Assembly: GCF_900447045.1 (NCBI RefSeq)
Contig: NZ_UAWH01000005.1
Span: 62,001 to 126,000, forward strand
DNA from: Clostridium paraputrificum
GTDB taxonomy: Bacteria > Bacillota > Clostridia > Clostridiales > Clostridiaceae
Direction of reading: 5' to 3'
Length of the DNA stretch: 64,000 bases
The notes under the pieces were generated by a model. That model saw nothing but the letters and a program-made list of their open reading frames with translations. It was not told the DNA's origin and did not search any database. Positions 46,001 to 53,538 of this stretch are shown in pieces. A program made the position numbers and the translations under genes. Positions within the stretch are counted from its first letter, which is position 1. Each line of letters begins with the position of its first letter.

Positions 46001-46459
46001 ACTTTATCTAAAGAATACATTGCACAACAGAATGTACTTGTTGAAACAATTATTACTGATAAAGATGAAGTTGTATTAAGTGAAGGAGAAAGTATTAAGG
46101 TAGATTGTAAAGTAGTTCCTGAAAATGCAACAGATAAATCATTAAATTGGTCAAGCGATGACGAAACAGTAGCAACAGTAAAAGATGGATACATCACTGC
46201 TGTAAAAGAAGGAAATACTTTTGTTAATGTAAAAAGCAATGATGGAAATGCTAGTAAAGAAATTAAAGTAACTGTTAAAAAGTCCACATCAACAAAGCCG
46301 ATTAAACCAGAAAATCCAAATAATGATGAAGATGGAGATGATAAAGATGCAAGCGCTACTGAAAAAACTGGGGATTCAAGCAACTTTATTGCATGGGGAA
46401 TTTTATTGCTTATGGGTGCTGGAGTGATTTTTATGTTTATTAGAAAGAAACGAGCATAA
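43061..46459 (+). CDS. Surface GH123/DUF4091-type glycoside hydrolase
   Basis: 1132 residues. A signal peptide (1-36, ending KAASS) is followed by two related beta-sandwich modules (about 45-190 and 210-345, sharing GNWKTSVGYPDRF / GNWKSGSGSPEIF and GDEH), a BIG2 Ig-like domain (about 345-425), the catalytic region (about 450-1010), a second BIG2 domain (about 1035-1100), a Pro/Asp linker and a C-terminal TEKTGD-helix-RKKRA anchor. YISMDERGLEQL (Asp 749, Glu 750) fits the adjacent Asp-Glu catalytic pair of GH123 beta-N-acetylgalactosaminidases. The likely target is an extracellular, perhaps host, glycan. The ATG follows TAGGAGGAAA. The anchor lacks the usual LPxTG leucine and proline. Confidence 0.78.
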   Translation: MKVKRLKIKKVTSIILALMIILALFPFQVLSIKAASSELIINDSDIGEGVNKFNFQGNWKTSVGYPDRFNGGDEHWFNFENYTEGDDLPSYSVKFKGTGIELYGEKQPNLGIYNIYLDGKKIDTVDAYSSSIMSNQKLYSKTGLDYEEHILKVELSGTKSVNSSAADGEVDYVKIFGISEETEGDIGTYISKIEDSDTTTKSELFKFKYTGNWKSGSGSPEIFSNGDEHYAYSGDYYEIKFIGSKIEIYATKNEAHGVYDVFIDGEKVGIADGTTVGSNKHQQLIYASENLVEGEHILKVALPEESNKAIQVDFAKVYHKTPINATNIALSEYDLLLESGMTRKVNANVSPSIATNKEVVWQSEDEDIVTVDSTGMISAVSKVEATTKVIASIKGTNIKAEVNVKVVPAIEYLSAFIGSTDILDTQDDYYKLMSQYKETWSDVAWRGDVLNSKIVTCSRDEKVHNVQVIASDFKSDNSLIKASNIEVKWLKEVMANIGRGNSSAPVKPFPDVIYKGGKIDIEPETVQSAWININIPKDAKPGIYKGKIKVTADELDKAYEFDYQFEVLDLVQPETSETDTQIQIWQHPFAVANYYGVEEEEYFTEEHFKYMRSSMKEYKDLGGKDVVANIVEEAWGHQSYYSDPSMVKWTKKKDGTFEFDYTWYDAWINFQIECGVLDPENNIGQIKCYSIVPWNNTIAYYDEALGRNVSYTFNPGNQNWIDMWKPFLRDFMKHSKEKGWFDMTYISMDERGLEQLRPAVDLIESVKDENGESFKISSAFNYDSQTDYSFTDRIDDISIGVSHVSHQSDKMREMSEHRRNLGLTTTIYACTGDYPGNFTISDPADNTWMMWYTLAHNTDGFMRWAWDNWVQDPLNNVTYKYWEPGDGWFIYPVEKGDDSNPDYYYSTPRYEMLKKGVRDINKAKYLMEKSEELNTEITELVESMRRPKQGGNGYGSAVAASEEERKIVFTETERMREGVMTLSKEYIAQQNVLVETIITDKDEVVLSEGESIKVDCKVVPENATDKSLNWSSDDETVATVKDGYITAVKEGNTFVNVKSNDGNASKEIKVTVKKSTSTKPIKPENPNNDEDGDDKDASATEKTGDSSNFIAWGILLLMGAGVIFMFIRKKRA

Positions 46460-46493
46460 AAAAGTAAGACATTAAAGTTATTTGAATTATATT

Positions 46494-46545
46494 AAAGCTG
46501 GGAGATAGTAAATTAACTAGAAAGAAGGCTCTCCTGGCTTTTTAT
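46494..46545 (+). terminator. Intrinsic terminator after the GH123-like gene
   Basis: The stem AAAGCTGGGAGA / TCTCCTGGCTTT (one G-U pair) is followed by TTTTATA. Confidence 0.85.
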
Positions 46546-46623
46546 ATTACAAAGTTAAAGATAAAATGAGTATAAAGATATTGATTTATAGGGAAAAGGT
46601 ATTGTATAATAATGGTAATGAAT

Positions 46624-46707
46624 GCAGATGTGGCGGAATTGGCAGACGCACTAGACTTAGGATCTAGCGCCTTAGGCGTGGGGGTTCGACTCCCTTCATC
46701 TGCACCA
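46624..46707 (+). tRNA. tRNA-Leu (anticodon UAG)
   Basis: The acceptor arms GCAGATG and CATCTGC pair, a long variable arm is present as in leucine tRNAs, the anticodon loop is CTTAGGA (anticodon TAG), GGTTCGACT is the T-loop, and CCA is encoded. The class II fold and anticodon agree. Confidence 0.97.
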
Positions 46708-46712
46708 TTTAT

Positions 46713-46787
46713 GCGGAAATGGCTCAACGGTAGAGCGCCACCTTGCCAAGGTGGATGTTGCGGGTTCGAATCCCGTTTTCCGCTCCA
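46713..46787 (+). tRNA. tRNA-Gly (anticodon GCC)
   Basis: The acceptor arms GCGGAAA and TTTCCGC pair, the anticodon arm is CCACC-TTGCCAA-GGTGG (GCC), the T-loop GTTCGAATC is intact and CCA is encoded. It is only 5 bases from tRNA-Leu, so the two are one transcript. Confidence 0.97.
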
Positions 46788-46800
46788 AAACTACATTTAT

Positions 46801-46833
46801 AAAAAGCTCTAGCGAAAATGCTAGAGCTTTTTG
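46801..46833. terminator. Terminator between the tRNA pair and the HNH remnant
   Basis: The stem AAAAGCTCTAGC / GCTAGAGCTTTT with flanking A and T runs recurs at 52968, as part of the duplicated segment. Confidence 0.88.
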
Positions 46834-46836
46834 TAT

Positions 46837-47084
46837 TTAATAGATTTCTTCAAGTAGTTTTTGAATTTTTATATTTTCAATCATTTCTTCGGTATATAAA
46901 GTCCCACCCATGAGATATAATATAATATCTTCTTTCTTATAACCTTCTTTATATAGGCGCAAATCTTTAGTTATACGCAAAGGTATTTATATTTAATTTC
47001 TATATCTAAACCGCCTTCAATTCTATGAGTTATGAGGTGTATATCAGCTGGCTTATTACATATTTCACAAAAGAACAATAACAT
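46837..47084 (-). pseudogene. Broken copy of the HNH gene at 53004
   Basis: The start (MLLFFCEICNK) and the end (KIQKLLEEIY) are kept, but an internal 163-base deletion removes the second half of the HNH region (CNEHHRGKNGPHH) and shifts the frame. The AGGAGGT ribosome site is also degraded to AAGATAT, and the first histidine pair HH has changed to HL. No product is expected. Confidence 0.9.
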
Positions 47085-47138
47085 ATATCTTTATTTAATA
47101 TGTGCTTATTATATAATAAATTAAAAATAACTTCGATG

Positions 47139-47393
47139 AATAATTCTGTTTAATAAAAAGTAGGAAGGAGAGAATATGTAGTTTCTACTTCCTAGATTTT
47201 TGTGTATTATATTTATGTTAACGTTTGTGATAGCAAACTTGTCCTATATATTAAACTAATTATCATAGAATGATTCTATAAATTACTTTTCTATTCATCT
47301 ACTGTTTCATCCTAATATGAGTAACATATTTAATTTTATTATATTATGTAATAGAAAAAAGTAAACCTGACGTTGTCTAATATGTACTATTTA
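47139..47393. other. Intergenic interval beyond the HNH remnant
   Basis: About 255 bases with no gene. A weak hairpin (TAGGAAG at 47161 with CTTCCTA at 47187, then GATTTTTG) may terminate transcription, and GTTTG...CAAAC near 47224-47239 is a short palindrome. It probably holds the 3' end of the minus-strand PRD regulator transcript. Confidence 0.4.
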
Positions 47394-49319
47394 TTATTTG
47401 ATAAATAATAGAACTTTATTTTTAAAATCTTCAAATGAGATTGAATTTTTTACTATTTGTACTATATCATCCTGGGTAAATAAATTTAATAGTGCTTCAT
47501 ATAAAAAGGCAAAATTCTTTTTATCTTCATTTTTTATACAAACCATTAAAACTATATGAACTAAGTTGTTTTTCCAATGTATACCTTCTTTTGATATTAA
47601 TATATTTGTTCCGGTTCTCATAGTTTCAGTAAAAAATTGATGTGGAACAGAAACATTATTAAAAGCAGTAGAAGTTAGTTTTTCACGATTAATTATATGA
47701 GTTAAAAACTCTTTTGGAGCATAATTTTTATCAATTAGATCTTTTGCTAAAAAATTAATTACATCATATTCATCCTTGTATGAACCATTATCTAAATGAA
47801 AAAGTTCTTTGTTAAAAAAATAATCAAATTGACTAATAAGGATTTGATTTAATCTTTTCTTCTTTATAGAATCAATTCCCTCATGAACCTTTAATTGATC
47901 TTCATAATTAAAAAACGGAGATATAGAGACTATCTCCAATTTATTTGTATTCTTAAAGTGTGATAGAGGAAATGTAGTAATAATCAACTCTGCTGTGTCG
48001 GAGATGTTATGTATATATTCGTGAGAGTAAATTGAGTTAACTATATTTAATTTTTCATGGAAGTTCTTTAATATTTGTTTTTTTACATAGCTTTCTAACT
48101 CCAAATATTTTGGTAAAACCAATATAGTAGATATTTTTTCCCCATCAGACTTTTGTCTATTGATTTCTGCACCTATGTGAAGAGCAATGAACCCGATTTC
48201 ATCTTCGGCAACAACTTCATTTTCAAAGAAATTGTTTATATAAAGAGACACATAAGTTGAAATATCATAAATCATGGGAATCGTTTTCTTTATGTGCTTT
48301 AAAATAGGATTCTTTTCTACCTTTCCATGTTGTATTCTAAAAATAAGTCTTTTAAGATGCAAGGAAAAAGGAGTAATAAATTCAGGCGTATTCAAATCTA
48401 ATAGATAATTAACTTTAATTTCTTTAATAATTTCTTTCATTAAAGATAGTATTTCATTTCCAAGCATATCATTTGCTAAGTTTAAACTTAAATCAGAATT
48501 AATTTGAAGAAGTAGATAAGCTTCCTTTAAATTATCATTGTCTATATAAATATTAAAAGTATCAAATATTTCCTTATGAAGTTTAGCTATTAGTTTATGA
48601 TCACATTCAAGTGAAAATTTACTATTATCAGAATTAACAGAAGAATTCATTTCTATATTACCATCTTGAATTCTTTTAATTAAGATGCAAAAATGAAGAA
48701 TTAAATTCATTTTTGTAAAATGGTTTATAGTAAAATCATTACTTTTAGAGAATGAATCTAAAAAATCTATAACTTTTGTTACTAGTACAGAATTAAAATA
48801 TTCATATAGATTTTCAATAGAAAAACTATTTATAGAAACCTCATCATATATAATTGTACTCATAAGTTTTCTTAAATCTCTTTCATTACCCTGGAGATAA
48901 AGTAGGTTGTTATTAGAAACAATCTTAATATTATACTTCTTGAGATAATTGTTTGTATAAGAAAGTACATTTCTAAAGGTAGAATAGCTTATAAATAATT
49001 CATCGCTTAGGTCAAATATATTTATACTTTCTTTTGTGTGAGTTAGAAGTTTTTTTAGAATATAAGTACATCTAGATAAATTATCATCAGGAATATTTAC
49101 ATTAATTTTTTTAAAAAGTATATCAGTTTTTTGTTTATTTAACATATATCCATTTTTACTTGAAATAATAGCATTACTACTAGATATATGATTAATATCT
49201 TTAACATAGTTTTGAATAGTTCTTGTAGTAACTTTAAATTGTTGAGCTAATTCCTTGCAAGAAATAGGAGAAGATTGTTGGTATAAATATTCAATAACAT
49301 TAAGTAATTTTTGATTCAA
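47394..49319 (-). CDS. PRD-domain PTS-controlled transcriptional activator (LicR/MtlR type)
   Basis: 641 residues: an N-terminal helix-turn-helix (CKELAQQFKVTTRTIQNYVKDIN near 20-45), a second HTH-like segment, two PTS regulation domains in the middle, an EIIB-like part (ILVLPKYLELESYV...) and a C-terminal EIIA domain whose phospho-histidine is in NNVSVPHQFF near 545. PTS phosphorylation of the regulator would sense sugar availability. It is divergent from the PTS operon it presumably activates. The start is taken as TTG at 49319 behind GGGGTGA; a longer frame upstream lacks a ribosome site. Confidence 0.88.
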   Translation of the reverse strand: MNQKLLNVIEYLYQQSSPISCKELAQQFKVTTRTIQNYVKDINHISSSNAIISSKNGYMLNKQKTDILFKKINVNIPDDNLSRCTYILKKLLTHTKESINIFDLSDELFISYSTFRNVLSYTNNYLKKYNIKIVSNNNLLYLQGNERDLRKLMSTIIYDEVSINSFSIENLYEYFNSVLVTKVIDFLDSFSKSNDFTINHFTKMNLILHFCILIKRIQDGNIEMNSSVNSDNSKFSLECDHKLIAKLHKEIFDTFNIYIDNDNLKEAYLLLQINSDLSLNLANDMLGNEILSLMKEIIKEIKVNYLLDLNTPEFITPFSLHLKRLIFRIQHGKVEKNPILKHIKKTIPMIYDISTYVSLYINNFFENEVVAEDEIGFIALHIGAEINRQKSDGEKISTILVLPKYLELESYVKKQILKNFHEKLNIVNSIYSHEYIHNISDTAELIITTFPLSHFKNTNKLEIVSISPFFNYEDQLKVHEGIDSIKKKRLNQILISQFDYFFNKELFHLDNGSYKDEYDVINFLAKDLIDKNYAPKEFLTHIINREKLTSTAFNNVSVPHQFFTETMRTGTNILISKEGIHWKNNLVHIVLMVCIKNEDKKNFAFLYEALLNLFTQDDIVQIVKNSISFEDFKNKVLLFIK

Positions 49320-49386
49320 GTAATCACCCCAATTCTCTATATTTAAAATAATAGTAGCAAGTTTAAAGGATTTTTTCAAATTTAAA

Positions 49387-49417
49387 ATTTCGTATATTGG
49401 CGAAATAAGTTATTTCG
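49387..49417 (+). promoter_or_regulatory. Three ATTTCG half-sites between the PRD regulator and the PTS operon
   Basis: ATTTCG (49387-49392), CGAAAT (49401-49406) and ATTTCG (49412-49417) alternate in orientation; the last two form the 17-base palindrome CGAAATAAGTTATTTCG. Position between divergent genes makes this the likely binding site of the PRD activator. Confidence 0.6.
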
Positions 49418-49472
49418 TTAATGAAGGAAAATTAGTGAAAGATTAAATCTAAAATTTATAATATGATAATTG

Positions 49473-49486
49473 TGAAAACGGAATCA
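49473..49486 (+). promoter_or_regulatory. CcpA cre site before the beta-glucoside PTS operon
   Basis: TGAAAACGGAATCA matches 13 of 14 positions of the cre consensus TGWAANCGNTNWCA, 18 bases before the EIIB start. Carbon catabolite repression of the operon is expected. Confidence 0.7.
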
Positions 49487-49503
49487 ATAAGGAGGAATAT
49501 ATT

Positions 49504-49815
49504 ATGGAAATGAAAAGAATATTTTTATGTTGTGGAGCAGGTATGTCAAGTGGTTTTTTAGCACAAGCATTGAGAAAGGCTGCAAAAAAGAAAAAGGTCT
49601 TAATTGAAGTTTTAGCAACAGCAGAAAGTGAAGTTGATTCATATATAGCTAAAGTTGATATTCTATTAGTTGCACCTCATATGAAGTATGTATTTGAAAC
49701 ATTAAGACAGAAGGCTGAAGAAAATGGTGTAAAAATGGAAATTATCCCAGAAGATATTTATGGAGAAATAGATGGAGAAGGTTTACTAGATTTTGTATTA
49801 GAAAAACTAAGTTAA
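49504..49815 (+). CDS. PTS EIIB, Lac/cellobiose type
   Basis: A 103-residue cytoplasmic phosphocarrier. The phosphocysteine loop is FLCCGAGMSSGFL with active cysteine 10. The rest (VDILLVAPHMKYVFETL, MEIIPEDIYGEIDGEGLLDFVLEKL) matches the family fold. It passes phosphate from the EIIA at 51114 to the sugar on the EIIC at 49871. An AAGGAGGA site precedes the ATG. It is the first gene of the operon and follows the cre site. Confidence 0.94.
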   Translation: MEMKRIFLCCGAGMSSGFLAQALRKAAKKKKVLIEVLATAESEVDSYIAKVDILLVAPHMKYVFETLRQKAEENGVKMEIIPEDIYGEIDGEGLLDFVLEKLS

Positions 49816-49870
49816 TTTTATGAATGTGTAACAAACTTTACACTAATGGATATATGAAGGGGGTTTTTTA

Positions 49871-51121
49871 ATGAAATCATTTATTAAGTTTCTAAAAAAT
49901 AATTTTGCACCAAAAATGAACAAGTTTGCCGAGAATAAATGGATACAAATTATTTCTACAGGTATAATGCTTGTACTACCAACGATTTTTCTAGGATCAA
50001 TAATATCTATATACAATATTCTTAGAGGATATATACCAGCAATACCTGATATTCAACCTATATATAATTTTAGCTTTGGATTATATTCACTAATACTTGC
50101 CTTTTTATTAGGGTATCAAGGAATGGTAAAACTAGGACATAAGGAATATCAAATTTGTTCTGGAATAATTGGATTAAGTACATTTTTAATGATGTTAAAT
50201 CCAACTTTAGATAATGGGACAATTTCTTTTGAATTTAGTCGTTTAGGACCAAAGGGAATACTTATAGCCTTTTTAGCTGGATTATTAGCTTCAGTAATAT
50301 TAAATATTTATGCAAAAATTAATCCATTTAAAAATGTTACATCTGTACCAGAATTTATTCTTAAATGGTTGAATCAAATAATACCAACTTTCTTTGCGCT
50401 ATTTATAACTATGATAGTTGTACATACTTTGAAAATTGATATTTTTGTAGCTGTTACTAAATTGTTTGCTCCTATTAATCAATTTGGACAAACATTACCA
50501 GGTTTTATTTTAATATGTTTTACACCAGTTATACTATATTCTTTAGGAATAAGCAGCTGGTTATTATCACCTATATATACACCAATTATGTTAGAAGGTA
50601 TAACTGCAAATATTGAAGCACTAAATTCAGGATTACAGCCTATGAATATTGTTACACAAGAGACTATTTTTGTTGGATTTGTTTGGATTGGAGGAATGGG
50701 AGCAACAATGTCCTTAGTATTATTAATGCTAAGAGCTAGAAGTAAGAAATTAAGAACAATGGGTAAAGTGTTCTTAATTCCATCACTTTTCAATATAAAT
50801 GAACCTGTAATTTTTGGAGCTCCAGTAGCATTCAATCCTTATTTAATGGCACCTATGTGGATAAATGGAATTGTTGGACCTATAATTACATGGATATTTA
50901 TGAAGGGTGGCCTAGTTAATGTTCCTGCAAAGCTATTAACAGGGGTAAAATTACCTATGCCAATTAGTTCAGTACTTGTTACTAGCGACTTAAGAGCAAT
51001 TATATTATGGGCAGTTTTATTAGTTGTTTATACAATAATATGGTATCCATTTTTTAAAGCATATGATAGTAGTTTATGCGCAGAAAAGAATAATACAAGA
51101 AAGGATGATATAATTGGATAA
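49871..51121 (+). CDS. PTS EIIC, Lac/cellobiose type (beta-glucoside)
   Basis: A 416-residue membrane transporter with the standard family signature FNINEPVIFGAPVAFNP near 312-328 and YDSSLCAEK at the C-terminus. Unlike the two EIIC genes in the 1-8 kb cluster, it is encoded with its own EIIB and EIIA. The likely cargo is cellobiose or another beta-glucoside, given the 6-phospho-beta-glucosidase gene downstream. The ribosome site is GAAGGGGG. It overlaps the EIIA gene by 8 bases. Confidence 0.94.
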   Translation: MKSFIKFLKNNFAPKMNKFAENKWIQIISTGIMLVLPTIFLGSIISIYNILRGYIPAIPDIQPIYNFSFGLYSLILAFLLGYQGMVKLGHKEYQICSGIIGLSTFLMMLNPTLDNGTISFEFSRLGPKGILIAFLAGLLASVILNIYAKINPFKNVTSVPEFILKWLNQIIPTFFALFITMIVVHTLKIDIFVAVTKLFAPINQFGQTLPGFILICFTPVILYSLGISSWLLSPIYTPIMLEGITANIEALNSGLQPMNIVTQETIFVGFVWIGGMGATMSLVLLMLRARSKKLRTMGKVFLIPSLFNINEPVIFGAPVAFNPYLMAPMWINGIVGPIITWIFMKGGLVNVPAKLLTGVKLPMPISSVLVTSDLRAIILWAVLLVVYTIIWYPFFKAYDSSLCAEKNNTRKDDIIG

Positions 51122-51461
51122 TAGATTAGAACAAGTTGCAATGAAAATAATCTTAAAAGCTGGAGATGCACGTGAGAATATAAAAACGGCGATAAATTGT
51201 TTATCTAAAAATGACAAATTAGGCTATGAAAAAGAAATGAAAGAGGCGAAAGAAAATATACGTCAAGCACATGCGTCTCAAACTCAAATAATTCAAGAGG
51301 AGGCAACAGGATCAGCTATATCTCCATCATTGTTATTTATACATGCCCAAGATACTTTGATGACTATTATGTCAGAAAGAAACTTAGCTGAAAATATGTA
51401 TATTCTATACACTAGTTTAGAGGAAAGAATTAAGAAATTGGAGGATAATAGTTGTGAATAG
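51114..51461 (+). CDS. PTS EIIA, Lac/cellobiose type
   Basis: A 115-residue helical trimer-forming EIIA. The phospho-histidine is in LLFIHAQDTLM (His 77), and EEATGSAISPS precedes it as in the family. Translation begins at TTG, 5 bases after AAGGATG and inside the EIIC frame; the ATG at 51141 lacks a ribosome site. It overlaps the glycosidase gene by 8 bases, so EIIC, EIIA and glycosidase are coupled. Confidence 0.93.
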   Translation: MDNRLEQVAMKIILKAGDARENIKTAINCLSKNDKLGYEKEMKEAKENIRQAHASQTQIIQEEATGSAISPSLLFIHAQDTLMTIMSERNLAENMYILYTSLEERIKKLEDNSCE

Positions 51462-52890
51462 AAAAAAGGAAATGCCGGCAAAATTCTTGTGGGGAGCAGC
51501 AACGAGTGCTTTTCAAGTGGAAGGAGCAGCATTAGAAGATGGTAAAAAGTTATCTCAGATGGATGTTTTAAATGAGAATACAGGTTTTTCTGATGCTAGT
51601 ATAGCTAGTGATGGTTATCATAGATATAAAGAAGATATAAAATTAATGAAAGAATGCGGGTTTACTGCTTATCGCTTTTCTATTGCATGGTCAAGAGTGT
51701 TTCCTAATGGAACAGGGGAAGTTAATTTAAAAGGAATAGAATTTTATGATAATTTTATTGATGAATTAATAAAAAATGGTATTGAACCTATTCCAACAAT
51801 TTATCATTATGATATGCCAATGGCATTAGTAGAAAAATATGATGGATGGATAAGCAGACAGAGCGTAGAGGATTTTGTTTATTATGCAGAATTTATAATT
51901 AAGCGTTATAAAGATAAAATTAAGAACTGGATTACTATAAATGAGCAAAGTATTATAGTTGAATTCTGGAAAAAGAAAAACTATATACCAGAAAAGTATC
52001 ATGATAATCATCAAATAAAATTTCAAATAAATCATCATATGAACCTTGCTCATGCAAAAGCATGCCAATTAGTACATAAATATGTTGAAGGGGGTAAAGC
52101 TGGTGCTGCTATTGGCTATTCACCAATCTATGCTTTAGACTCTTCTCCTAAAAATATGTTAGCGATGTTAAATGCTGAGAATTTAAAGAATCATTTCTTT
52201 TTAGATATATACTTTAAAGGAAGCTATCCTGTGGGAGCAATGAAATATTTAGAAGAACAAAATATAGCACCAAAAATAGAAGATGGAGATATGGATATTA
52301 TTAAAGCTGGATATTCTGATTTCTTAGGTGTAAACTATTATGCAAGTAAATGTGTAAAGTTCCCAAGTGAAGATAATAATTATTTAAGAGAAGCTAAAAG
52401 TAATTTAGAAGGAAAAAAAGGCGCTATGGGAGCATATGAAATGATGCCAGATTTTTATGAATATATTAAAAATCCTAATGCTGAAACTAATGATTGGGAT
52501 TGGACTATTGATCCTAGTGGAATGGAATATTTGCTTAGAGATATTTATCAACGTTACAATATTCCAATAATAATAACTGAAAATGGATTAGGGGCTTATG
52601 ATAAGCTAGAAGAAGATGAAACTGTTCACGATGATTATAGAATTGATTATTGGACAAAACATTTAAAATCAATTCATCGTGCTATTGAATTAGGTGTTGA
52701 TATCTTTGGTTTCCTTCCATGGTCTTTTGTGGATGTTTTAAGTACAAGTAATGGATATAATAAAAGATATGGATTAGTTTATGTAAATAGAGAAGATAAA
52801 GAAATAAAGGATTTAAGAAGAATCAAAAAAGACAGTTTTTATTGGTATAAGAAAGTTATTGAAAGTAATGGAGCTTCTATTTTTGATTAA
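51454..52890 (+). CDS. GH1 6-phospho-beta-glucosidase
   Basis: A 478-residue GH1 enzyme that hydrolyses phosphorylated beta-glucosides delivered by the PTS. The start is PAKFLWGAATSAFQVEGA; the acid/base glutamate is in WITINEQ (Glu 164, where most GH1 enzymes have NEP or NEI) and the nucleophile in IITENGLG (Glu 376). FGFLPWSFVDVLSTSNGYNKRYGLVYV is near 415-440. The start is GTG behind GGAGG. It is the last gene of the operon, ahead of the shared terminator at 52968. Confidence 0.93.
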   Translation: MNRKKEMPAKFLWGAATSAFQVEGAALEDGKKLSQMDVLNENTGFSDASIASDGYHRYKEDIKLMKECGFTAYRFSIAWSRVFPNGTGEVNLKGIEFYDNFIDELIKNGIEPIPTIYHYDMPMALVEKYDGWISRQSVEDFVYYAEFIIKRYKDKIKNWITINEQSIIVEFWKKKNYIPEKYHDNHQIKFQINHHMNLAHAKACQLVHKYVEGGKAGAAIGYSPIYALDSSPKNMLAMLNAENLKNHFFLDIYFKGSYPVGAMKYLEEQNIAPKIEDGDMDIIKAGYSDFLGVNYYASKCVKFPSEDNNYLREAKSNLEGKKGAMGAYEMMPDFYEYIKNPNAETNDWDWTIDPSGMEYLLRDIYQRYNIPIIITENGLGAYDKLEEDETVHDDYRIDYWTKHLKSIHRAIELGVDIFGFLPWSFVDVLSTSNGYNKRYGLVYVNREDKEIKDLRRIKKDSFYWYKKVIESNGASIFD

Positions 52891-52967
52891 TATAATTTTT
52901 ATAATAGAATAAGTATTTAATGAATAAAAAGTAAGGTGTTAAACTTAGTTAGACAATTCATTTTAAT

Positions 52968-53000
52968 AAAAAGCTCTAGCAAAAATGCTAGAGCTTTTTG
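52968..53000. terminator. Bidirectional terminator between the glycosidase and the HNH gene
   Basis: The stem AAAAGCTCTAGC / GCTAGAGCTTTT is identical in both arms to the one at 46801 and belongs to the duplicated segment. Confidence 0.9.
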
Positions 53001-53003
53001 TAT

Positions 53004-53414
53004 TCAATAAATTTCTTCAAGTAGTTTTTGAATTTTTATATTTTCAATCATTTCTTCGGTGTATAAAGTCCCACCCATGAGATATAATATAATATCTTCT
53101 TTCTTATAACCTTCTTTATATAGGCGCAAATCTTTAGTTATACGTTTTGCAACATTTAAAGAAAAATTTAAAGTGTTACTTAACTCTTTTATTGTATAGA
53201 AATTTTTGTCAAGAAGCTTAAGTAATTCTTTTTGTAGTTCTAATTTATATTTTAAATCTATTTCAATAGAGTGATGTGGTCCGTTTTTACCACGATGGTG
53301 TTCATTGCAAAGGTATTTATAGTTAATTTCTATACCTAAACCGCCTTCACTTCTATGAACTATATGGTGTATATCAGCTGGCTTATTACATATTTCACAA
53401 AAAAACAATAACAT
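53004..53414 (-). CDS. HNH-motif protein with C-terminal helix-turn-helix
   Basis: 136 residues. The N-terminal part has CEICNKPADIHHIVHRSEGG and YKYLCNEHHRGKNGPHH, giving the CxxC-x-HH ... CxxHH pattern of HNH nucleases with a zinc site. The C-terminal part, FYTIKELSNTLNFSLNVAKRITKDLRLYKEGY, looks like a helix-turn-helix. Its function is unknown; no restriction or mobile-element partner is near. AAGGAGGT abuts the ATG with no gap, so a TTG two codons later (53408) may be the real start. A broken copy lies 6.2 kb upstream. Confidence 0.8.
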   Translation of the reverse strand: MLLFFCEICNKPADIHHIVHRSEGGLGIEINYKYLCNEHHRGKNGPHHSIEIDLKYKLELQKELLKLLDKNFYTIKELSNTLNFSLNVAKRITKDLRLYKEGYKKEDIILYLMGGTLYTEEMIENIKIQKLLEEIY

Positions 53415-53538
53415 ACCTCCTTATTCAATATGTACTCATTATATAATAAATTAAAAACAACTTCAATTTTGTCAAAAATTTCAATAAAAATTATTAAATA
53501 ACAGTATGAATAGTAATTCAAATACATATTTTATAATA

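Larger units (their letters stand above)
46799..47138. repeat. Direct repeat, left copy (degenerate HNH segment)
   Basis: About 340 bases align with 52966-53468 at high identity, from the shared terminator to beyond the gene start. A 163-base block present in the right copy (53145-53307) is missing here at 46977/46978. Together with the right copy it brackets the beta-glucoside PTS operon. Confidence 0.9.
52966..53468. repeat. Direct repeat, right copy (intact HNH segment)
   Basis: The intact version of the segment at 46799-47138. It retains the 163 bases lost from the left copy. The two copies are in the same orientation, about 6.2 kb apart, and bracket the PRD regulator and PTS-glycosidase operon. 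Confidence 0.9.

Noticed and set aside
46354-46459. Standard LPxTG sortase signal
   Set aside because: The motif is TEKTGD, without the leucine and proline; only the hydrophobic helix and basic tail fit.
46612-46812. Open frame across the tRNA-Leu and tRNA-Gly genes
   Set aside because: It is a chance translation of two tRNA genes with correct cloverleaf folds.
46624-53468. Integrative element with tRNA-Gly as attachment site
   Set aside because: No integrase is present and no tRNA 3' end is repeated at the right boundary; only the HNH segment is repeated.
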